Numbered from the stretch's first letter, positions 1 through 8,242 are shown. The stretch: DNA of 64,000 nt from Clostridia bacterium (GCA_017399105.1 JAFQEJ010000028.1:1-64000); one strand, 5' to 3'. The notes: a model not told the origin generated them from the letters alone. Numbers and translations: made by a program.

Positions 1-25
1 CTATTCTTTTCAGCATGCGAGAATT

Positions 26-778
26 TTATCTCTCGTTGATCATATCCTCCATCCCATAAAGCCCCGCTTTTCTGCCCATGAGGAACTGTGCGGCAGTGAC
101 AGCACCTTCGGCGAAGAGGATGCGGTCGTGGGCTTCGTGGGTGAGGGTGATGGTCTGGGCGTCGGTTCCGATGATAATCTCGTGTCTGCCGACGATGTTG
201 CCCGAGCGGATGGCGTGAATGCCCACCTCATTCTTCTCGCGCTTCTTGTTCCCTGCTCTGCCCGGATTGGCAAAGAGCGATTCCTTCACCGTTTTGATGG
301 CGTTGAAGAGCATGAGGGCGGTACCGCTGGGGGCATCCAGCTTGCGGTTATGATGGTACTCGATGATCTCGATATCGGCATCGTCAAAGGTACGCACCGC
401 AGACTTGGCAAGCTCACAGAGGAGTGCGACTCCCACCGACATATTGCCCGCATGGAAGACGGGAATCGCCTCCGAGGCTCCCTTCACGCAGGCAAGCTCT
501 CCTTCATCCAGTCCGGTAGTAGCGATGACCACAGGGGTGGAGGTTTTCTGTGCGTATTCGAGCAATACGGGGATGCGGCTGTGATGAGAGAAGTCGATGA
601 TGACATCGCAGGGGACTTCGGAGGGGATATCCTCGAAGCTTTTATAGCAGGGGACAGAGGACTCTGCCCCGAAGACATCGACGCCGGCTGTGAGGGTGGC
701 TCCTTTGTAACCGCTCATGATGAGTGCGGCAAGCTCACGTCCCATGCGTCCGCCGATGCCGTGGATGATGATATTCAT
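26..778 (-). CDS. dapB: 4-hydroxy-tetrahydrodipicolinate reductase
   Basis: Second enzyme of the lysine/diaminopimelate branch. It reduces hydroxytetrahydrodipicolinate with NAD(P)H in the cytoplasm. The 250-residue length is near the family norm. The N-terminus has the dinucleotide-binding loop HGIGGRMGRE. The catalytic segment EYHHNRKLDAPSGTA carries the His pair and Lys of the family, and the C-terminus (GLYGMEDMI) matches the usual end. It lies 37 bp downstream of dapA on the same strand, with a Shine-Dalgarno sequence (AAAGGAG) before the ATG, so the two genes are very likely co-transcribed under the lysine riboswitch. Nothing looks broken. Confidence 0.97.
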   Translation of the reverse strand: MNIIIHGIGGRMGRELAALIMSGYKGATLTAGVDVFGAESSVPCYKSFEDIPSEVPCDVIIDFSHHSRIPVLLEYAQKTSTPVVIATTGLDEGELACVKGASEAIPVFHAGNMSVGVALLCELAKSAVRTFDDADIEIIEYHHNRKLDAPSGTALMLFNAIKTVKESLFANPGRAGNKKREKNEVGIHAIRSGNIVGRHEIIIGTDAQTITLTHEAHDRILFAEGAVTAAQFLMGRKAGLYGMEDMINER

Positions 779-815
779 TGGTATGGCTCCTTTTATGTTG
801 GTGTGGTACTCCCGT

Positions 816-1700
816 TTAAATCAGCTCTGCCTCTTCCATAAGCCGGTACAGCTTTTCCGCGTTTTTCTCTTCCATCTGCGTCAGCGGCAGGCGGAGGAGA
901 TTCTCGCCCCAGCCCATCTTTGCCATGGCAGCCTTGACCGGGATGGGATTGATCTCGCAGAAGAGGGCATCGATGAGCTCCAGGTAGCGGAGCTGGAGGC
1001 GGCGGCTCTTATCATTTTCACCGCGGAGGTAGCTGTGGCAGATTTCGCTTGTCACCTTCGGCATGAGGTTGGAGAGCACCGAGATGACGCCCTTGCCGCC
1101 CAGCGACATGATGGGGACAATCTGATCGTCGTTGCCCGAGTAGATGGCGAAATCCTCATCCACAAGCGAGGCGATCTTTGCTACCTGAGAGAGATTGCCG
1201 CTGGCTTCCTTGATGCCGCAGATCATGGGGTGCTGGGAGAGGATGCGGCAGGTTTCGGGGGCGATATTGCAGCCTGTTCTCGAGGGAACGTTATAAAGGA
1301 TGATCGGCTTATCCGACGCATCGGCTGCCGCCTCGAAGCACTTGACAAGCCCTGCCTGGGTGGCTTTATTATAGTAAGGTGTAACCATGAGCATGGCATC
1401 TGCGCCGATATCGCAGGCGAATTTGGTCAGCTCCACCGAATAGGCGGTATCATTGGAGCCGGTGCCTGCGATCATGGGAACTCTGCCCGCGATGCGCTCG
1501 ACCGCGTATTTCAGGACGGCTTTATGCTCGGCGTCATCCAGCGTGGGACCTTCGCCTGTGGTGCCTGCGACAACGATAGCGTCGATGCCCTCTTCAATCT
1601 GCCAGTCGATGAGTCTGCCGAAGGTATCGTAATCGATGCCGCGCTCGTTCATAGGGGTGATAATCGCGGTAGCCGCGCCTGTAAATACGGTGGTTTTCAT
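816..1700 (-). CDS. dapA: 4-hydroxy-tetrahydrodipicolinate synthase
   Basis: Condenses pyruvate with aspartate semialdehyde, the committed step to diaminopimelate and lysine. It is a 294-residue TIM-barrel aldolase of normal length. Visible family motifs are TTGEGPT (pyruvate binding), YNVPSRTG (catalytic Tyr) and GIKEASGN (Schiff-base Lys). A good ribosome site (AAGGAGAC) precedes the ATG. It is the first gene after the lysine riboswitch, with dapB following, so end-product control by lysine through premature termination is expected. Confidence 0.98.
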   Translation of the reverse strand: MKTTVFTGAATAIITPMNERGIDYDTFGRLIDWQIEEGIDAIVVAGTTGEGPTLDDAEHKAVLKYAVERIAGRVPMIAGTGSNDTAYSVELTKFACDIGADAMLMVTPYYNKATQAGLVKCFEAAADASDKPIILYNVPSRTGCNIAPETCRILSQHPMICGIKEASGNLSQVAKIASLVDEDFAIYSGNDDQIVPIMSLGGKGVISVLSNLMPKVTSEICHSYLRGENDKSRRLQLRYLELIDALFCEINPIPVKAAMAKMGWGENLLRLPLTQMEEKNAEKLYRLMEEAELI

Positions 1701-1736
1701 GGTGGGAGTCTCCTTTATGTGATGATAAATTTTAAC

Positions 1737-1769
1737 AAAAAAAGTTGGATGATAGACAATCTACCATCC
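1737..1769 (-). terminator. Riboswitch-controlled intrinsic terminator before dapA
   Basis: Read on the minus strand, GGATGGTAGA pairs with TCTATCATCC (one G-U pair) around a 3-nt loop, followed by seven U. The 5' arm (ATGGTAG) can instead pair with the CTATCAT 3' strand of the riboswitch P1 helix. This is the expected terminator/antiterminator switch. Confidence 0.9.
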
Positions 1770-1793
1770 ATAAAACAGAAATGCTTTATAAAT

Positions 1794-1990
1794 GATAGCT
1801 CTCCACATAGCCAACCCTCGGCTGCATTGCCGAAACAGGGCTGAACCATATGACAACATGACAGATCTTATTCCGTCCTGCCAGAGACACGCTGTACCTG
1901 ACGTGCTCTTCGGCACCTGTACCTTTCGCCGCTCCTGCTTCGGTCAAGCAATTTGGTTGCGGGTAATCTTTACCGGGTGCGCCTCTATCC
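1794..1990 (-). promoter_or_regulatory. Lysine riboswitch (L box)
   Basis: The transcribed leader starts GGATAGAGGCGC and contains GGAGCGGCGAAAGG, GTGCCGAAGAGC and a later CTGTCATG. These are hallmarks of the lysine aptamer in conserved order. P1 closes by GATAG (1985-1989) pairing with CTATC (1794-1798). It lies between a consensus promoter and the intrinsic terminator, directly upstream of dapA. Lysine binding should hold P1 and free the terminator. The assignment is by motif reading, not a covariance-model search. Confidence 0.92.
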
Positions 1991-1998
1991 TTTTCGCT

Positions 1999-2027
1999 AT
2001 TATAATATATGCGGCGGATTTTGTCAA
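1999..2027 (-). promoter_or_regulatory. Sigma-A promoter of dapAB
   Basis: Perfect TTGACA (2022-2027) and TATAAT (1999-2004) with a 17-bp spacer, placed so that the transcript begins just before riboswitch helix P1. Confidence 0.92.
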
Positions 2028-2067
2028 GGGGGATGGTAAAATTTTAATGGAGCGTTCACATACAAGG

Positions 2068-2114
2068 CAAAAAGCGCCGCCGAGCAAAGTCACAGACCGC
2101 CCGAACAGCGCTTG
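2068..2114 (-). terminator. Probable terminator of the alpha-galactosidase gene
   Basis: On the minus strand AAGCGC pairs with GCGCTT across a long GC-rich loop and runs into TTTTTG, about 15 bp after the stop codon. The outer stem is short, so this is tentative. Confidence 0.5.
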
Positions 2115-2127
2115 AAATCATATTCGC

Positions 2128-4215
2128 TTATTCACTAACCGCGTCCGCAATGTAGCATCTCGCGTCGCAGGGGATGCTGATGTCGCAGTCGAAGCCCTGG
2201 GTCAGCTCCCAGCCGTGACGGATACCGATAAAGACATCGTTGCAGTAGAGCCTGTAATCGAGCGAGGGATCGATACCGGCAAAGTGCACCCTGGATCTGC
2301 TCTGCACCACCGGACCCAGCGTAAAGACACCGAGCAGCGCACAACGCTTATCGGGGGAAGCAATCTCGAGGACACCCCGTCCGTCGGGAGCACCGAGGGG
2401 AGCCACGGGGGTATGATGATAGGTCAGACAGTCATGGAGCATGGGACGGATGAAGCTCTTGTAGCTCTCGATCATTGCCGCCGTCTTAGCCTTCACCGAA
2501 TCGTTCATGTCATAGCTGCGATCGAGCAGACTCAGGGGAATCAGCGGAGAGCCGAAGCGGGTCACGCCGAAGATAAAGTCGAGGGTTCCGCCGAACTGGG
2601 CGCCCATGTCGTAGATGATCTTGACTAAATATTCCACCGGGAGCATCATCGACATGCCGTTGACAATGCGGAAGGAGGTGGGAGCCGAATTCACATCCGA
2701 AATCCAGGTATTGGACATCATGCCTGTCATTCCCACGTCGCACCTCATGCCGCCGCCCGAGCAGTTCTGGAAGACCACGTCGGGATATTCCCTTCTCAGC
2801 CGCTTGAAGAGCGCATACCATGCTTCATAGTAGCGGAGCGACGAATTCTCGCGATAGCCCAGCACCTCGGAGCATGCCTCGGGAGGGAAGGTGCCCGAAT
2901 CGAGACGGAAGTAGTCCAGCCTGTAAGTGTCGAGCACATATTTGATCTGACCGTATGCCCATTCCGCGCCTTCTTTTGTGGTCACATCGAGCATTGCCGA
3001 GCAGGGACCGTCCTGCATATCGGCGCCGGTGTAGGACTTGAGCCGCGGAGCCTTGTGCTGCTGATAGGTTTCGCTCTCCCCGCCAAGCTTTTCCACATCC
3101 ATCCAGAGACCGAACTTCATGCCGAGGCTGTGGGCTCTTTCGCGGAAATCATCCAGCGTGGAGGTGTAGCGGTCGGGAGTGCGGGTCCAGTCGCCGCAGG
3201 GACCGGGCCAGTCGAGGGTGCCGCGCCCTTTTTTGATGTACCATCCCGCATCGATGTAGAAGATCTCGGCACCAAGCTCTGCACTCTTTTCCATCAGCGC
3301 CGCAATATCCTCCTCCTCGCAGGCACCGGGACCAACCGAAGCCTCCACCGCGCAGGTCTTGGAGAATTCCGCATAATTTGCATGAATGGCGCGGTGCATC
3401 TCGTGAATGGCGGCGTCGGTATCCCCCTTGATCATGCCGAAGAACACCTCGGGGGTGGCGAAAACCTCGCCGGGGGCAATCACGCGCAGGGGAGCATGTC
3501 CCGAGAGCGAGGCTGCAAATTCGGTGAAGAACGCCCCCGAAAAACGGGTGTCAAAGCGCATCTCAAAGCCGCCGGAGTATGCCATCTCGCAGATGAAGGT
3601 GGTGTCGCCTCCCGGTCTGCGGCAGGTGCAGAAGGGCTGACGGTAGCGCTCCACATAATGCTCACGGCGCAGAGCAAAGCTTCCCACAGGCAGGGTCTGG
3701 GTGTGATAGTCGCCCTCACCGCCCGGCTCGGCGAAGCTGAAATAGCCAACCTCGGCAGGCTCACCGGCAAAGAGCGCACCGCCGAACACAGTGGTTTTAC
3801 CAAGCAGCATGGGAGCCTCGCCCCGGTTTGTCAGCTCCAGCCAGCGAAGCATCACATCTCCGCCGAAGAGCCTGGTGTGCAGCCTGATATCCAGCGCAAA
3901 TTTTGGAGCGGTCAGCGCCAGCACCGCATGAACAGCCCCCTCCTCGGCTGTGACGGTGAAGGAGTCTGCCGCATCAGCTCCCGCATATTCGTAGTCATAA
4001 ACCAGATCAACGCCGTTCATCGAGAGGGCGAATACATTGTTATTCAGGAATGGATTCGGGTCAGGCATCCCGTCGGGGACTCCCGTTCCAGCGTTATTCC
4101 AGCCAAGGCTGCGGAGTCTGCCGCCCTGAAGCTCCTCGCAGTAGATGGTATGTCCGCTCTGATAGCAGATGCGCCCTGCGGCGTCGATATAGGCTTTGTT
4201 CCAATTCCGGTTCAT
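2128..4215 (-). CDS. GH36-type alpha-galactosidase-like glycosidase
   Basis: Predicted to release alpha-linked galactose or a related sugar by a retaining mechanism. The protein has 695 residues and no signal peptide, so it is probably cytoplasmic and acts on imported oligosaccharides. An N-terminal beta-sandwich region (about 1-270) precedes a TIM barrel. The barrel contains YIDAGWY (320-326), the likely nucleophile Asp439 in YFRLDSG, NCSGGGMRCD (484-493, resembling the GH36 SCxxGGGRxD motif) and the likely acid/base Asp507 in WISDVNS. RLDSG departs from the usual KWDMN, so the glycan preference may differ from classical alpha-galactosidases. It is a single-gene unit with no sugar transporter beside it. 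Confidence 0.82.
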   Translation of the reverse strand: MNRNWNKAYIDAAGRICYQSGHTIYCEELQGGRLRSLGWNNAGTGVPDGMPDPNPFLNNNVFALSMNGVDLVYDYEYAGADAADSFTVTAEEGAVHAVLALTAPKFALDIRLHTRLFGGDVMLRWLELTNRGEAPMLLGKTTVFGGALFAGEPAEVGYFSFAEPGGEGDYHTQTLPVGSFALRREHYVERYRQPFCTCRRPGGDTTFICEMAYSGGFEMRFDTRFSGAFFTEFAASLSGHAPLRVIAPGEVFATPEVFFGMIKGDTDAAIHEMHRAIHANYAEFSKTCAVEASVGPGACEEEDIAALMEKSAELGAEIFYIDAGWYIKKGRGTLDWPGPCGDWTRTPDRYTSTLDDFRERAHSLGMKFGLWMDVEKLGGESETYQQHKAPRLKSYTGADMQDGPCSAMLDVTTKEGAEWAYGQIKYVLDTYRLDYFRLDSGTFPPEACSEVLGYRENSSLRYYEAWYALFKRLRREYPDVVFQNCSGGGMRCDVGMTGMMSNTWISDVNSAPTSFRIVNGMSMMLPVEYLVKIIYDMGAQFGGTLDFIFGVTRFGSPLIPLSLLDRSYDMNDSVKAKTAAMIESYKSFIRPMLHDCLTYHHTPVAPLGAPDGRGVLEIASPDKRCALLGVFTLGPVVQSRSRVHFAGIDPSLDYRLYCNDVFIGIRHGWELTQGFDCDISIPCDARCYIADAVSE

Positions 4216-4238
4216 AGGATCACCTCGGTAACGATAAA

Positions 4239-4273
4239 ATTGATAGGATTGATAGGATTGATAGGATTGATTT
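4239..4273. repeat. Short 9-bp tandem repeat upstream of the glycosidase
   Basis: About four head-to-tail copies of ATTGATAGG (the last one partial, ending ATTGATTT), just upstream of the GH36 start codon. It lies where its 5' leader or promoter would be. It could be a slippage-prone tract. No other function is visible. Confidence 0.75.
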
Positions 4274-4469
4274 AATATTAGCAGAGATCGGAGCCGCCGT
4301 CAAGGGGGGGAGCGAAATTAAGCAAATTAACCATGGGGGAGAGAGCCGTGTCAGAGAGGGCACCACCCCTCCCTCAAAAAAAATCGTACACTTTGCGACG
4401 CTCTGCTACTGTATAAGAATCGATTTTGTGGTATGATGAATCATCAAAAAACAAAAAGGAGATGATTTT

Positions 4470-5903
4470 ATGCCAAAGAAACCCGAGGATATCTACGGTT
4501 TAATCCGTGCGGTGCAGGCTGAGAAGTATTTCGACACCACCGACCGCGCCATGGCGACACTCTTCTACGAGATTTTCAAGGAGGAGGCGCGCTTCCATCT
4601 GGAGGACAAATGCTGGTACTGCTACGACGGCAGGGTCTGGCATGAAGATCTTGAGGCGGCGAATACAAGAGAAAAGCTCAAAATGATGATTCATCAGCTG
4701 GAGCTCTACGCGCGCCATGACGCCGATCTTTCCAGCGAGGAGGCGGCAAAATACCTGAAGGCACTGCGGGATTACGACCGCTTTGACAGACGGCAGAAGG
4801 TGCTGGGGGATGCGGCTTCGATCAGTCCCCTCAAGGCTTCGATGATGAATGTCAATACCGATCTCTTCAACTGTCAGAACGGCACGCTGAACCTGAGAAC
4901 GGGAGAGCTTCGACACCATCTGCCCTACGATTACATCACGAAAATCAGCAATGTCACCTACGACCCGGATGTGATTTCGGAGGATTTCGGAGCCTTCATG
5001 CGCGATATCACCTGCGGCGACCGGGAGCTGGAGTTTTACATTCAGAAAATCTTCGGCTATGCCCTGGGCGGCGACACATCGATGGAGAAGTGCTTCATCC
5101 TCTACGGACCCACCACCAGAAACGGAAAGTCCACCCTGGTTGAGACCTTCGCCTACATGCTGGGCGGCACCGACGGATATGCGGCGGCAGTCGATCCCGC
5201 TACGGTGGCTTCACGGGTACAGGATGCGAGAAGAGCCTCCTCAGACCTGGCACGACTGGACGGATTCCGCTTCATCTGCGCTCCCGAGCCGCCAAAGAAC
5301 ATGATTTTTGATGCATCGAGACTCAAGACCATGACCGGCAGAGACAAGATTGTGGCAAGAGGGCTCTATGCCTCCGAGAAGGAGTTTACCCCTCAGTTCA
5401 AGCTCTTCTTCAACACCAACCATCTGCCCGAGGTGGATGATCAAACCCTCTTTGATTCGGGACGTATGGTGGTCATCCCATTCAACCGCCACTTCAGCGA
5501 AGCAGAACAGCGCCCCGAGCTGAAGGATATTCTCCGCCGCGAGGACAACATTACGGGGATGTTCAACTATTTCCTTCTCGGCATGCATGCACTGCGCTGT
5601 GAGGGGGAGTGCAGACCGAAGGTGATCGCCGATGCCATCGAGGACTATAGACTGAAATCCGACAAGGTGGCGAGGTTCTTTGCCGACTGCATGACGCCGA
5701 CCCATGGGAGTTGTGTGAGTGTGGGCGAGACCTACCGCGCTTACGAGGGATGGTGCAGGCTGAACGGATTCATGGCGGAGAGGAAAACGGTGTTTATGGC
5801 GAAGGTGAAGGAGATGGGAATTTGGAAGGCATACGGGTATATCAACAAGACAAAGGTATTCAATATCATCTCCAATTATGTAATCAACAATGAATGCAGT
5901 TAA
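4470..5903 (+). CDS. P4/D5-family phage-plasmid primase-helicase
   Basis: A superfamily 3 helicase of the D5/P4 type that normally unwinds phage or plasmid origins. The N-terminal half matches the D5 N-domain (FNCQNGTLNLRTGE). The Walker A loop is GPTTRNGKST (213-222, Lys220), and FKLFFNTNHLP is the SF3 sensor motif C. The C-terminal winged-helix region (AYEGWCRLNGF) is also present. At 477 residues it lacks the large primase half found in P4 alpha, so it is helicase-type. RBS AAAGGAG precedes the ATG. No integrase, capsid or repressor gene lies nearby, so it looks like an orphan from a mobile element, although the frame is intact. Confidence 0.88.
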   Translation: MPKKPEDIYGLIRAVQAEKYFDTTDRAMATLFYEIFKEEARFHLEDKCWYCYDGRVWHEDLEAANTREKLKMMIHQLELYARHDADLSSEEAAKYLKALRDYDRFDRRQKVLGDAASISPLKASMMNVNTDLFNCQNGTLNLRTGELRHHLPYDYITKISNVTYDPDVISEDFGAFMRDITCGDRELEFYIQKIFGYALGGDTSMEKCFILYGPTTRNGKSTLVETFAYMLGGTDGYAAAVDPATVASRVQDARRASSDLARLDGFRFICAPEPPKNMIFDASRLKTMTGRDKIVARGLYASEKEFTPQFKLFFNTNHLPEVDDQTLFDSGRMVVIPFNRHFSEAEQRPELKDILRREDNITGMFNYFLLGMHALRCEGECRPKVIADAIEDYRLKSDKVARFFADCMTPTHGSCVSVGETYRAYEGWCRLNGFMAERKTVFMAKVKEMGIWKAYGYINKTKVFNIISNYVINNECS

Positions 5904-6014
5904 AGGAGGTATGGTAGAAATGGTAGAAAGTTTATGTAAAGTATTTATAGAGAATTTTTATAGGAGGTTTACATAGAGAATCTACTATTTCTACTACGGG
6001 GATATTGATTTATG

Positions 6015-6145
6015 GGGGAGAGGAGTTTTTCTGATTGTTATTTAAGCGAGGCGGTGAGGGAGCGGGACGCCGAGGGCGGCATCCCCTACGGGGTTAGGGG
6101 GGAGAGCGTTTTTCTATATTTTATTTGAGCGGAGCGGTGAGGAAG
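6015..6145. repeat. Imperfect 49-bp direct repeat pair
   Basis: Copies at about 6015-6063 and 6098-6145 share GGGGAGAG, GTTTTTCT, TTATTTRAGCG and GCGGTGAGG in the same order and spacing, with scattered differences. The start-to-start distance is 83 bp. They may be remnants of the mobile element that brought the primase. No target-site logic is provable from this window. Confidence 0.65.
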
Positions 6146-6149
6146 CACA

Positions 6150-6175
6150 AAAAGGCTCCCCATCAAAGAGGAGCC
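6150..6175 (-). terminator. Likely terminator for the DUF1846 transcript
   Basis: On the minus strand GGCTCC pairs with GGAGCC around a short loop and is followed by TTTTTG. If used, the upstream gene's transcript would carry the whole repeat array in its 3' UTR. Confidence 0.6.
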
Positions 6176-6194
6176 AATGAACCAACCACTATTA

Positions 6195-6366
6195 TCCGTT
6201 ATACCTCCACCATCGTGGTGTGCATATACGTTTCCCTATACCTCCACCATCGCGGTATGCATTGCATTATACAGTTCCCTATACCTCCACCATCGTGGTA
6301 TGCATCGCATTATACAGTTCCGTATACCTCCACCATCGTGGTATGCATATACGTTTCCTTATACCT
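6195..6366. repeat. Four-unit A-B-B-A palindromic repeat array
   Basis: Four units start at 6201, 6238, 6281 and 6324, each beginning ATACCTCCACCATCG and continuing with GGTRTGCAT. A fifth start (ATACCT) lies at 6361. Units 1 and 4 are 37 bp and share the tail ATACGTTTCC. Units 2 and 3 are 43 bp and share the tail GCATTATACAGTTCC. Each core can fold as CCAC-CATC-GTGG (unit 2 has GCGG). Because the inter-core segments recur, they are not CRISPR spacers. The array sits between the primase and DUF1846 genes. Origin iterons, a transcript-stability element or a miniature repeat family are all possible. Confidence 0.9.
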
Positions 6367-6396
6367 AACATCGATATTGCCTGTCGGCGCCGCCGA

Positions 6397-7884
6397 CTAT
6401 TTAGCGTGGTAGAGCTTTTTTACCTGGTACTGAGGCTCGCAGGTGACGTTGACACCGAGATTCTTGAAGGTCTTGGAATCCACCTGCGTGAGAATGACCG
6501 AGGAGTGCGCCTCACAGCCTGCCAGCTTGTCAAGTACCTCGAGGGCGGCGGCGGCACGCTCGGATGTAACCGCACTGATGGCGAGAGCGATCAGCACCTC
6601 ATCGGTATGCAGACGGGGATTCTGATTGCCCAGATGATCGACCTTCAAATGCTGTACAGGCTCGATGATCGAGGGGGAGATCAGCTCGATGGAATCGTCT
6701 ATGCCTGCAATCCGCTTGAGTGCATTCAGCAGAAGCGCCGCCGAAGCTCCCAGCAGTGATGAGGTCTTGCCTGTGACAATACTGCCGTCGGGAAGCTGGA
6801 GCGCCGCTGCGGGAGCACCGATCTCCTCCGCCTTGTTAAGAGCTGCTGCCACAACAGGACGGGATGCCGGGGTGAGATGCGCCTGCTTCATGATAAGATC
6901 GAGCTTGCCCACCGTGTCGGCGGAATTCATGTTTTCCTTCTGCTCGCAGAGGGCGGTATAGTAACGGCGGAGAATCTCCTGATGGGATGCTTCAATGCAG
7001 ACCGCGTCGTCGATGATGCAGTTTCCCACCATGTTGACACCCATATCGGTGGGCGATTTATAGGGAGAGGAGCCGTAGATTTTCCTGAAGGTTGCCTCGA
7101 GGACGGGGAAAATCTCCACGTCGCGGTTGTAGTTGACCGCCATCTCGCCGTATGCCTCCAGATGGAAGGGGTCGATCATATTCACGTCGTTGAGGTCGGC
7201 GGTAGCGGCTTCGTATGCCATATTGACCGGATGCTTGAGGGGGAGATTCCAGATGGGGAAGGTCTCAAATTTTGCGTAGCCTGCCTTGATGCCCCGCTTA
7301 TTCTCATGGTAGAGCTGGGAGAGACAGGTCGCCATCTTGCCGCTTCCGGGACCGGGGGCTGTGACAATGACAAGCTTGCGTTCGGTTTCGATGTAGTCGT
7401 TTTTGCCGTAGCCGTTGTCGCTGACGATGGTTTCCACATTGGCGGGATAGCCGGGGATGGAATAGTGCCTGTAGACCCGCAGTCCGAGGGCGGAGAGCTT
7501 CGCTTCAAACCGAATGGCGGCATCCTGCGAAGCAAATCGGGTGAGGACAACACTGCCCACATAGAGTCCCACCGCGCGGAAGGCATCGATCAGGCGAAGC
7601 ACATCGAGATCGTAGGTGATGCCCAGGTCGCCTCTGACCTTATTCTTCTCGATATCCGCGGCATTGATGACGATGACGATTTCCGCCTCCTCCTTCAGCT
7701 GAAGAAGCATCTGCAGCTTGGAATCGGGCTTGAAGCCGGGCAGAACCCGCGCCGCGTGGAAGTCGTCGAACAGCTTTCCGCCGAACTCCAGATAGAGCTT
7801 TCCGCCGAAGGCATCGATGCGCTCGCGAATATGGTGTGACTGAAGTGCCAGGTATTTGTCGTTGTCGAATCCGATTTTTCTCAT
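6397..7884 (-). CDS. DUF1846 (UPF0371) family protein
   Basis: Full-length member (495 residues) of a conserved, functionally unassigned Firmicutes family. The N-terminus MRKIGFDNDKYLALQSHHI and segments such as ADIEKNKVRGDLGITYDLD are typical. A glycine-rich, P-loop-like segment GPGSGKMAT lies around residues 175-185, which suggests nucleotide or phosphate binding. No membrane segment is visible. It is monocistronic, with its own promoter and a palindrome in the 5' leader. No pathway can be inferred from its neighbours. Confidence 0.9.
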   Translation of the reverse strand: MRKIGFDNDKYLALQSHHIRERIDAFGGKLYLEFGGKLFDDFHAARVLPGFKPDSKLQMLLQLKEEAEIVIVINAADIEKNKVRGDLGITYDLDVLRLIDAFRAVGLYVGSVVLTRFASQDAAIRFEAKLSALGLRVYRHYSIPGYPANVETIVSDNGYGKNDYIETERKLVIVTAPGPGSGKMATCLSQLYHENKRGIKAGYAKFETFPIWNLPLKHPVNMAYEAATADLNDVNMIDPFHLEAYGEMAVNYNRDVEIFPVLEATFRKIYGSSPYKSPTDMGVNMVGNCIIDDAVCIEASHQEILRRYYTALCEQKENMNSADTVGKLDLIMKQAHLTPASRPVVAAALNKAEEIGAPAAALQLPDGSIVTGKTSSLLGASAALLLNALKRIAGIDDSIELISPSIIEPVQHLKVDHLGNQNPRLHTDEVLIALAISAVTSERAAAALEVLDKLAGCEAHSSVILTQVDSKTFKNLGVNVTCEPQYQVKKLYHAK

Positions 7885-7903
7885 GATACAGCTCCCGTCC
7901 TTG

Positions 7904-7915
7904 GTTTGATCAAAC
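7904..7915. promoter_or_regulatory. 12-bp palindrome in the DUF1846 leader
   Basis: GTTTGATCAAAC is a perfect inverted repeat located just downstream of the -10 box, a position where a bound repressor would block transcription. The binding protein is unknown. Confidence 0.45.
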
Positions 7916-7923
7916 TAAAGAAT

Positions 7924-7952
7924 ATTATAACACAAACCGCAAAAGATTTCAA
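7924..7952 (-). promoter_or_regulatory. Promoter of the DUF1846 gene
   Basis: TTGAAA and TATAAT with a 17-bp spacer on the minus strand, the -10 box lying about 40 bp upstream of the start codon. Confidence 0.65.
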
Positions 7953-8242
7953 CCATAATTTTGATCATTCCCGATGGAAGTATTCGAATAAGCCTTTGGC
8001 AGAGGGAGCTGCCGCCTGCTTATGATGCTGTTCGCCTGTGACAATGCTTCGGACACCTGCGGGGATGTGCTCTGTAGGAGGTTTTACTTTGTCTTAATAT
8101 CATTTTATTGACTTTTCATATCGAAAAACTGTACATCCTGAAAGATGATATTGACATTGCATCCCTTTTTGTTGTAAACTTGGTATAGCGGCAGGATGAT
8201 GCTTTTTAGATTCACTTCGGGTAAGAGTATGGGAGTTACGAC
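7953..8242. other. Gene-free stretch upstream of the AraC gene
   Basis: About 290 bp between divergent genes. I see a candidate plus-strand promoter near 8151-8180 (TTGACA, 18 bp, TAAACT) that would drive the AraC/URO-D pair. No ORF or RNA family is recognisable in the rest. Confidence 0.5.

Larger units (their letters stand above)
5904..6194. other. Gene-free stretch after the primase
   Basis: About 290 bp with no convincing gene. It begins with A/T-rich DNA holding a related pair of motifs (TTTATAGAGAAT and TTTACATAGAGAAT). It continues with the two copies of an imperfect 49-bp repeat and a CCCCTACGGGG palindrome (6084-6094), and ends with the terminator hairpin at 6150-6175. Confidence 0.6.

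Noticed and set aside
717..1844. 375-codon plus-strand ORF opposite dapA
   Set aside because: It is antisense to a clear dapA and runs into the riboswitch. It arises from the codon bias of the real gene.
6195..6366. CRISPR array
   Set aside because: The segments between the repeat cores are only 12-18 bp and come in just two recurring versions. No cas genes are nearby.
6125..6412. Plus-strand ORFs reading through the repeat array (repetitive peptides)
   Set aside because: Their repetition only mirrors the DNA repeats in several frames. There is no ribosome site, and the DUF1846 gene overlaps on the other strand.
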